From Pseudomonas graminis (GTDB lineage Bacteria; Pseudomonadota; Gammaproteobacteria; Pseudomonadales; Pseudomonadaceae), in contig NZ_MDEN01000068.1 in NCBI RefSeq assembly GCF_001705435.1, positions 124,001 to 188,000 on the forward strand: a DNA stretch of 64,000 nt. Reading direction: 5' to 3'. Made by a program: the position numbers and the translations under genes. The number at the start of each line of letters is the position of its first letter. Position 1 is the stretch's first letter. Under the pieces are notes generated by a model. It was not told where the DNA came from. It worked only from the letters and a program-made list of their open reading frames with translations, and ran no database searches. Below, in pieces: positions 58,451 to 64,000 of this stretch.

Positions 58451-59717
58451 GCCCGTCTTTGCGCTGATCGACTGCAACAGCTTTTATGCCAGTTGCGAGC
58501 GTGTCTTTCGGCCTGACCTCGCCAAAACGCCCATCGTGGTGCTGTCGAATAACGACGGCTGCGTGATTGCCCGAAGCTATGACGCGAAGCCCTTCGTGAA
58601 AATGGGTGCGCCTTACTTTCAGATCAAGGACCAGTTGCGCCGAGACGGTGTGATCGCGTTTAGCAGCAATTACGCGCTGTATGGCGACATGAGCGAGCGG
58701 GTCATGAGCATCATCGAATCGATGGTTCCCGCGCTGGAGGTGTACAGCATCGACGAGGCCTTCGCTGACCTGTCTGGCATCCCCGGCGACCTGACGGCGT
58801 TCGGCAGGCAGATTCGGGCGACGATCTACAAGCGTACCGGCATTCCGGTGGGCGTGGGCATAGCCCGCACCAAAACACTGGCAAAGCTCGCCAATCACAC
58901 GGCAAAACGCTTGCTGGCGAAGACCGGCGGGGTAGTCGATATCTGCGATCCGTTCAACCGTGACTGGACGTTGCGCAACACCGACGTCGGCGAGGTGTGG
59001 GGCGTGGGCAAGCGTATGAAGGCCCATCTTGACGTCATGGGGATCAAGACCGCGATGGATCTGGCGAAGGCCGATCCCTGGACGCTGCGACAGAAATTCA
59101 GCGTTGTGATCGAGAAGACTGCGCGCGAGTTGTCCGGCACTCCATGCCTGGAGTTGGGGGAGGCCGATCCGCCGAAGCAGGAGATCTGCTGCAGCCGAAT
59201 GTTTGGCAGCCGTTTGACAACGATTGAGCCCATCAGAGAAGCCGTCGCCACCTACACCCAGCGCGCTGCGGAAAAGCTCCGGGCACAGAACTCGCTGTGC
59301 AAGAGAATCCGGGTCAGCATTCGTACGGGGATGTTCAATCCCGAGGAGGCCAAATACGCCAACGGGGCCATGGTCGAATTGCCGTATCCCACCAATGACG
59401 TGCGCCTGATGACGAAGGCTGCGACAGAGGCGGTCAACCGGCTATTCCGGGCAGGCTTCAAATACAGCAAGGCCGAAGTCCTTCTGATGGATCTGCGCAA
59501 GCCCGGCGAATTTACCGACGACCTGTTTGCCCATTCGCAGCCCGTGGAAGCCGAGAAGGTGATGAACGTGCTGGACGAGATCAATGCCAAGTGGGGGCGG
59601 GGAACGTTACGCGCGGCAAGTGTGCCATCTGCCCCTGAGTGGGCCATGCGGCGGGATCTGATGAGTCAGAGCTTCACGACGAAAATCGGCCAGCTGTGGA
59701 TCGTGAGGTGCAATTAG
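58437..59717 (+). CDS. umuC: Y-family DNA polymerase V subunit UmuC/RulB
   Basis: 426 residues, full length. Palm motifs are FALIDCNSFYASCERVF and YSIDEAFADLSG (catalytic Asp/Glu), VVLSNNDGCVIARS and GVGIARTKTLAKLANH; the little-finger region has the UmuC-type RIRVSIRTGMFNPEEAKYANG and the C-terminal WGRGTLRAASV, WAMRRDLMSQSFTT. It performs error-prone translesion synthesis after DNA damage. It needs processed UmuD in known systems, yet the gene before it is deleted, so it must use another UmuD-like protein or be inactive. Confidence 0.95.
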   Translation: MTKPEPVFALIDCNSFYASCERVFRPDLAKTPIVVLSNNDGCVIARSYDAKPFVKMGAPYFQIKDQLRRDGVIAFSSNYALYGDMSERVMSIIESMVPALEVYSIDEAFADLSGIPGDLTAFGRQIRATIYKRTGIPVGVGIARTKTLAKLANHTAKRLLAKTGGVVDICDPFNRDWTLRNTDVGEVWGVGKRMKAHLDVMGIKTAMDLAKADPWTLRQKFSVVIEKTARELSGTPCLELGEADPPKQEICCSRMFGSRLTTIEPIREAVATYTQRAAEKLRAQNSLCKRIRVSIRTGMFNPEEAKYANGAMVELPYPTNDVRLMTKAATEAVNRLFRAGFKYSKAEVLLMDLRKPGEFTDDLFAHSQPVEAEKVMNVLDEINAKWGRGTLRAASVPSAPEWAMRRDLMSQSFTTKIGQLWIVRCN

Positions 59718-60006
59718 TGTCCATCGCTGTAAAACACGAGCGGTGCGTGTGATCTCTCCTAATGTTCACCGGGGTGCCCGAGCCGGTATGGCCAAAATCA
59801 ACCATTCGAATGAGGTTGAGCACGCCCTTCAAATCGTGCGAACTCAGAGCTTGGACGCTGGCGCATCGCTGGGGCCAAGGCCGACCGAGCTCGATCGATA
59901 GATAAATTCGAACTCAATCATCAGTTTTAACGATGATCCTTTTGATTAACTTTTCAACTAAGGAGTCGATAACAGAGCATTACGAAAAAATCAAAGGTTA
60001 AAGGCG
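59718..60006. other. intergenic region before the chemoreceptor
   Basis: No gene is convincing; a 37-codon frame from an ATG at 59788 to 59901 lacks a ribosome site. The right end holds the FliA-type promoter. Confidence 0.4.
59946..59972 (+). promoter_or_regulatory. FliA (sigma-28) type promoter of the chemoreceptor gene
   Basis: TTAACTTT at 59946-59953, an 11-base spacer and GTCGATAA at 59965-59972 match the flagellar sigma factor pattern TAAAGTTT-N11-GCCGATAA closely. It lies 34 bases before the ATG. Confidence 0.65.
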
Positions 60007-61935
60007 ATGAAATCCAACTGGTTGGATAATTTGAAAGTAGGCAAGAAGCTCGGCTTGGGCTTCGGTGCCATTCTGCTGGGCGTTCTGGTGGTGACCGGGA
60101 TTGGTTATGGCAGCGCGGACCTGCTGATCAAGCGACTGGAGAAAGCAGCCAGGGTCGCCGAAGTGAAAGCCGATATGCTCGACGTTAAAGTGGCGTCGCA
60201 AGCTTATGCCGCCAGCCCCAGTGCCAGCGCTGCAGAGGCTTATAGCGCAGCCCTTGCGTCATTGAACGGCACCATCGATAAAGGCTTGCAGATCCTGACC
60301 GTCGCCAAAAACGTGGAGATGCTCAAGGCGATCGATAATCAGGCAGCAGAACTCAAGAAAACCTTCGATCAGCTGGTCAGTAACAACCAGAAGATCGATG
60401 AGGCGATGAAGCCGTTGATCAAGGTCTCCGATGAAGTGAGCGCGACCTTCGAGAGCTTGCTGCAGAAGACGCTGGACGATGCTTCGAACTCGCCAGACCA
60501 GGCCGGTATCGACCATGTAAAAATTGCAGGCGACCTGCGCAATGGTATGACCAACTTCCGCCTGGTATTCCGTCGTTACTTGAGCATTCCTACCGCAGAC
60601 AATCGCCAGGCCACTTTCGCGACAGCCGACGCGCTGCTTAGCCAGGTGGCTGCGGCCCGAAGCCAGCTCCCCGCGCAGTCAAATGCAGCAGTCGATACCT
60701 CGCTTGTTGCGCTTCGCCAGTACAAAGAGAACATGGCGACCATCTCGCAGATGCTGCAACAAAATGACCAGATACGCGACGCGTTACAAAAGCTGACAAC
60801 CGACACCCTTAAGAGGGTCGATGACTTGATGGCCTCCCAGGTGGTTGCAGCAAACAATGAAAAGAGCAATGCGATCATCCAGTTGTTCAGTGTCGCGTTA
60901 GTGGTGCTGTTACTGGGTGTTCTCGCCGCGGCACTGATCACTCGCCAGATCACTCGTCCACTGAATGACAGCGTCATCGCTGCCCGTCGCATCGCCGATG
61001 GCGACCTGACCTACGACATTGGCACAAACCGGAAGGACGAACTGGGCCTGCTGCAAAACACCATGCAGCACATGACGTCTTCCTTGCGTGAACTGATTGG
61101 CGGTATCGGAAAGGGTGTTACCCAGATCGCAACCGCTGCCGAAGAATTGTCGGCCGCGACCGAACAGACCAGCGCTGGCGTCACCCAGCAGAAACTGGAA
61201 GTGGATCAGGTGGCAACGGCCATGAATGAAATGGCTTCGACCGTGCAGGAGGTTGCGCAAAACACCGAGGACGCTTCGCGTGCAGCCCGGCAAGCCACCG
61301 AGCGCGCGGTCCATGGCAGCACCGTCGTGCAGCATGCAACGAGGGAAATCAGTCAGCTGTCTGGAGAAGTCGGGCAGTTGGGCGTGGCGATGCAGCGCCT
61401 GACCCATGACAGCGACAAGATCGGCAGTGTCATCGACGTGATCAAAGCCGTTGCCGAGCAGACCAATCTGCTCGCACTCAACGCCGCCATCGAAGCTGCA
61501 CGTGCCGGCGAACAGGGTCGCGGTTTTGCGGTGGTGGCCGACGAGGTCCGGTCACTGGCCCAGCGCACACAGAGCTCGACCACTGAAATCGAAGCGCTGA
61601 TCCAGGCCCTCCAGCACGGCACCGTGGAGGCGTCGAGCTTGATGGACGCCAGCATGCGGCGGACAGAGGGCACCGTCGAGCTGGCGCGTCAGGCCGAGCA
61701 AGCGCTCGTAGAGATTACGCATTCCATTGGCACGATTGAGCAGATGAGCCAGCAAATCTCGGCCGCGGCTGAGGAGCAGAGCGCGGTGACCGACGAAATC
61801 AATCGCAGCGTCATCAGTGTGCGTGACGTCGCCGACCAGTCCGCCACCGCGACGGAGCAGAGCGCTGCCTCGACATTGGAACTGGCACGCCTGGGCAACA
61901 CCCTGCAGAACATGGTGGCTCGCTTCAAGGTCTGA
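60007..61935 (+). CDS. methyl-accepting chemotaxis protein
   Basis: 642 residues: helix TM1 (LGFGAILLGVLVVTGIGYG), a long helical periplasmic sensor of about 250 residues, TM2 (LFSVALVVLLLGVLAAALI), HAMP, and a cytosolic signalling rod with the hairpin tip EQTNLLALNAAIEAARAGEQGRGFAVVADEVRSLAQR. The size and all-helical nature of the sensor fit an HBM (helical bimodular) domain as in McpS-type receptors for organic acids, which is an inference. GGTTAAAGGCG precedes the ATG. A FliA-type promoter links it to motility. The ligand is unknown. Confidence 0.93.
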   Translation: MKSNWLDNLKVGKKLGLGFGAILLGVLVVTGIGYGSADLLIKRLEKAARVAEVKADMLDVKVASQAYAASPSASAAEAYSAALASLNGTIDKGLQILTVAKNVEMLKAIDNQAAELKKTFDQLVSNNQKIDEAMKPLIKVSDEVSATFESLLQKTLDDASNSPDQAGIDHVKIAGDLRNGMTNFRLVFRRYLSIPTADNRQATFATADALLSQVAAARSQLPAQSNAAVDTSLVALRQYKENMATISQMLQQNDQIRDALQKLTTDTLKRVDDLMASQVVAANNEKSNAIIQLFSVALVVLLLGVLAAALITRQITRPLNDSVIAARRIADGDLTYDIGTNRKDELGLLQNTMQHMTSSLRELIGGIGKGVTQIATAAEELSAATEQTSAGVTQQKLEVDQVATAMNEMASTVQEVAQNTEDASRAARQATERAVHGSTVVQHATREISQLSGEVGQLGVAMQRLTHDSDKIGSVIDVIKAVAEQTNLLALNAAIEAARAGEQGRGFAVVADEVRSLAQRTQSSTTEIEALIQALQHGTVEASSLMDASMRRTEGTVELARQAEQALVEITHSIGTIEQMSQQISAAAEEQSAVTDEINRSVISVRDVADQSATATEQSAASTLELARLGNTLQNMVARFKV

Positions 61936-61961
61936 CACCACCGGTGTCGGCTGTACAAAAG

Positions 61962-61983
61962 AAACCGCTTCGGCGGTTTTTTT
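61962..61983 (+). terminator. terminator of the chemoreceptor gene
   Basis: AAACCGC at 61962-61968 and GCGGTTT at 61973-61979 enclose a UUCG-type loop, followed by seven T. It lies 26 bases after the stop codon. Confidence 0.93.
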
Positions 61984-62108
61984 GTGCGCAGCATTCAGTG
62001 CGTCGCTCAGTGTCCACGCGCCATTCATCTTCCACCGGGCACTAATCCTTCCTGATGCACCTCTGTCCTGTAAGCGCAGATTTCCTGCGACTCGTACTGG
62101 AGGTCATC

Positions 62109-62327
62109 ATGGGTATCGAAGACAACGGGCCGGATAACGCGTATCAGGGTCCTGCCGAGCCGGGCAGCGAAGAAGAGATTTATCCCGACACCCACGCGGA
62201 TACCGAGTCAGCCCGGCAGGGTGAAGACGCGGCAACCGAAGCCCGAAACAAGGGGCTGGATGACATGGAGATTCCTGACAATCCTCCGGTCGATGAAGAC
62301 GAAGCGTCCTCTTCGGGCAACCGCTAA
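62109..62327 (+). CDS. hypothetical acidic small protein
   Basis: 72 residues from the ATG at 62109, which has GGAGGT. The sequence is very acidic and polar (GIEDNGPDNAYQGPAEPGSEEEIYPDTHADTESARQGEDAATEARNKGLDDMEIPDNPPVDEDEASSS), with no hydrophobic segment, and is probably disordered. I do not recognise the family. It has its own terminator. Confidence 0.7.
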   Translation: MGIEDNGPDNAYQGPAEPGSEEEIYPDTHADTESARQGEDAATEARNKGLDDMEIPDNPPVDEDEASSSGNR

Positions 62328-62346
62328 ACCTGTCCGGTTTCATCAG

Positions 62347-62371
62347 ACCCCACCATTGTGTGGGGTTTTTC
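62347..62371 (+). terminator. terminator of the acidic small protein gene
   Basis: ACCCCAC at 62347-62353 pairs with GTGGGGT at 62360-62366, followed by TTTTTC. Confidence 0.8.
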
Positions 62372-62476
62372 TTACAGCTCGAACTGTTTATTACACAAAA
62401 TAGCCACTCGTCGGAACGCGCGCACTATCAAGGGGTTGGGCACTCCATTCATTAATCAAAAAATAAGGTGCCCCGG

Positions 62477-62695
62477 ATGAGACCTCAGATCCACGACATT
62501 CCCAACGCACTCGACCTGATCAGCGAGCTGGATCAGGCGACCGAGCAGATGATGTCTATCCCCGTCGAGCACATCGGCGGCGTGCAATGGGAAGAGGCTT
62601 TCGTCCGGCAGCAGAGCGCCTTTAGAAAATGGCGCGATTATTTGTACTGCAAAGCCGATGAACGCCCGGCGGTTCGGCTGTTGAACATCGCCTGA
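62477..62695 (+). CDS. hypothetical small protein
   Basis: 72 residues from the ATG at 62477 (AAGG at 8 bases); a GTG at 62468 is in frame. The sequence (IHDIPNALDLISELDQATEQMMSIPVEHIGGVQWEEAFVRQQSAFRKWRDYLYC) is mostly helical and has no signal or membrane segment. The family is not recognised. Confidence 0.62.
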   Translation: MRPQIHDIPNALDLISELDQATEQMMSIPVEHIGGVQWEEAFVRQQSAFRKWRDYLYCKADERPAVRLLNIA

Positions 62696-62754
62696 TCTGC
62701 GAACAGTACCGCCCGCATCAGGCTCAGCATGGGCGCGCACCTCTGCACGCTGCG

Positions 62755-63309
62755 CTAACGACGCCCCGCAATTCGTTCCACCGCGGCCAGCACCCTGGGC
62801 CGCTGCGCCTGCCACTCACGTTTGGTGATACCCAGCAGCACCGCGCCGATCCGCTTGCCATCGCGCACGATGTGCTCCCGCCTTACTCCCTCAACCACGA
62901 AGCCGAATTTCTGATGCATCTTGATCACCGCCGGGTTGATCTCGAGCACTTCGCAGTTGAGTTTCTCCAGCCCTGCGGCACCGAACGCGTGATCGAGCAG
63001 CCATAACTCCACCTGACTGCCAAGGCCTTTGCCCTGCAGCGTGGTGTCGAGGTAGAAGGCCCACTCTGCCGTGCCGTGGGTGCGGTTGATGGCACTCAGC
63101 GACACAACCCCCACCGGTGCGGCTTCAAGTACAACGACAAAGACCTGCTGCCGGGAGCTTGAGCGCAGTGCCTCAAGCCAGTTCAGGTGCTCGGCTTCGC
63201 TGATTTCATGGTCCGTGTACATGAACTTGCGCACGTCGGGCTGATTGCGCAGTTGCCGCACACGGGCTTGCTGCTCGACGGGCAGCTCAAGGATCGGCAC
63301 TACTTTCAT
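62755..63309 (-). CDS. PseH-like GNAT N-acetyltransferase
   Basis: 184 residues. RQLRNQPDVRKFMYTDHEISEAEHLNWLEAL is the N-terminal pattern of PseH, which acetylates UDP-4-amino-4,6-dideoxy-AltNAc on the pseudaminic acid route; VVSLSAINRTHGTAEWAFYLDTTLQGKGLGSQVELWLLDHAF carries the acetyl-CoA loop GKGLGS, and the tail FGFVVEGVRREHIVRDGKRI follows. No other pse gene is in the window, so its role in flagellin glycosylation is only inferred; it could serve another amino sugar or be a protein acetyltransferase. Confidence 0.82.
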   Translation of the reverse strand: MKVVPILELPVEQQARVRQLRNQPDVRKFMYTDHEISEAEHLNWLEALRSSSRQQVFVVVLEAAPVGVVSLSAINRTHGTAEWAFYLDTTLQGKGLGSQVELWLLDHAFGAAGLEKLNCEVLEINPAVIKMHQKFGFVVEGVRREHIVRDGKRIGAVLLGITKREWQAQRPRVLAAVERIAGRR

Positions 63310-63476
63310 GGATTCCCTTTTGAACGCGTCATACGGCTGTTGAGTCCCTGTCCGGTCTGCGCGGCCAGCGGTGCTTGATCACGTGCCGCGCCGCATGGAG
63401 GGGTTTTTTCAAACTGGCTGGAACGAATCGATTGGCGTTTCAGTCAACCTTTCTCACACCCAGGAGGCAAAATATT

Positions 63477-63809
63477 ATGGCAAGCGATATCACCGAAAAA
63501 CTGCGTGACGATCTTTATCAGAAAACCCGTTCCGAGCTGAACACTTTTCTCGACGAGACCAATGCCTTGCTGGCGGCAGGGGATGCCTTGAATGAGGACC
63601 GCACTACTCAGGCCCGTGAGCGGCTGAAGGATTTTCTGGCCCGAGGCACCAGCGCGGTCACGGAAATCGAAATGGACGCCCAGCCTGCGCTGACCCGTGC
63701 GGTGGGTAACGCGAAATCCTACGTCACCACCCATCCGTGGGCGGCCGTCGGTGTTGCAGCGGGCCTGGGCCTGGCGGCCAGCCTGTTGCTCAAACGCAAC
63801 AGGGATTGA
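63477..63809 (+). CDS. DUF883 (ElaB/YqjD) C-tail-anchored protein, second copy
   Basis: 110 residues from the ATG at 63477 with a perfect AGGAGG. A helical N-terminal part (DDLYQKTRSELNTFLDETNALLAAGDALNEDRTTQARERLKDFL) leads to a C-terminal anchor (TTHPWAAVGVAAGLGLAASLLLKRNRD) with the family-typical HPWAAVGVAAGLG. It is a single gene here, unlike the operon copy at 17845-18159. It is probably a membrane-bound ribosome-associated protein in stationary phase, by family knowledge. Confidence 0.86.
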   Translation: MASDITEKLRDDLYQKTRSELNTFLDETNALLAAGDALNEDRTTQARERLKDFLARGTSAVTEIEMDAQPALTRAVGNAKSYVTTHPWAAVGVAAGLGLAASLLLKRNRD

Positions 63810-64000
63810 GGGGGCCATCGTGGTTCGCCGTCGATTTCCGGTGGATCCGTTAAGTCCGACCAGCGGCCGGCTTGCGTTCGCCGGCGCGTGCACGCCCGTC
63901 ATTTACCCTCGTTATCGGCTGGTACTGTTCATGGCGGGTACCGTAGCTGACGATGGATTCGGCACCGCTCTGGCGCCGGCCAATGTCTTGCGAAAGCATA
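63810..64000. other. right edge of the window, no complete gene
   Basis: No complete gene. An open frame starting at an ATG near 63931 runs off the end and cannot be judged. Confidence 0.3.

Noticed and set aside
1..64000. CRISPR arrays, rRNA operons, transposases
   Set aside because: No regularly spaced repeats, rRNA sequence or transposase motifs were seen on either strand.

Overview
The window is a Pseudomonas chromosome segment. The evidence is the order thrS-infC-rpmI-rplT-pheS-pheT-ihfA-merR-tRNA-Pro, the presence of dpkA, inaA, DUF1652, DUF1654 and DUF6555 type genes, high G+C coding regions and Shine-Dalgarno (SD) led starts. A lineage near the P. fluorescens / P. syringae groups is likely; the species cannot be fixed from the sequence alone. 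No insertion sequence, CRISPR array, rRNA or intact prophage is seen.

Layout. 1-8.5 kb: branched-chain aminotransferase, exported serine hydrolase, AEC permease, two RcnB-like periplasmic proteins, and two divergent regulator/target pairs (HxlR with a QorB-like reductase; LysR with an MFS exporter). 8.5-17 kb: signalling block with a BvgS/RocS1-type unorthodox kinase, its LuxR-type regulator, a coupled acetyltransferase, a stand-alone receiver resembling the N-terminal half of RocR, dgt, and an EAL phosphodiesterase. 17-25 kb: YqjD/YqjE/YqjK-like membrane operon, small redox and membrane proteins, a pseudouridine synthase, molybdenum cofactor genes (mobA, moaB, moeA) and a KefC-type antiporter. 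25-38 kb: small genes, a collapsed FAD oxidoreductase beside dpkA, an SOS-box gene of unknown function, an XRE regulator, a ParD-like/methionine aminopeptidase pair, a probable structured RNA, an SOS-box DUF1654/exported nuclease pair, a hybrid sensor kinase and inaA. 38-45.4 kb: a ribose operon rbsBACRKD ending in an exported nucleoside hydrolase, with a promoter and a LacI-type operator upstream. 45.4-54.9 kb: small proteins, a cold-shock protein, and the translation cluster thrS to merR. 55-58.3 kb: after tRNA-Pro, an apparently A+T-richer accessory stretch of small exported proteins. 58.3-64 kb: a broken umuD in front of an intact umuC under a LexA box, a chemoreceptor with a FliA-type promoter, and small genes.

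How the parts work together. Three LexA-type boxes mark a dispersed SOS set: an unknown 82-residue protein, DUF1654 plus an exported EEP nuclease, and umuC. The rbs operon reads as a scavenging route: periplasmic nucleoside hydrolysis, ribose uptake, then pyranase and kinase. The RocS1/RocA1-like pair has a palindrome of the BvgA type upstream, and its RocR-like partner has kept only the receiver domain. These three points are the best leads for follow-up.
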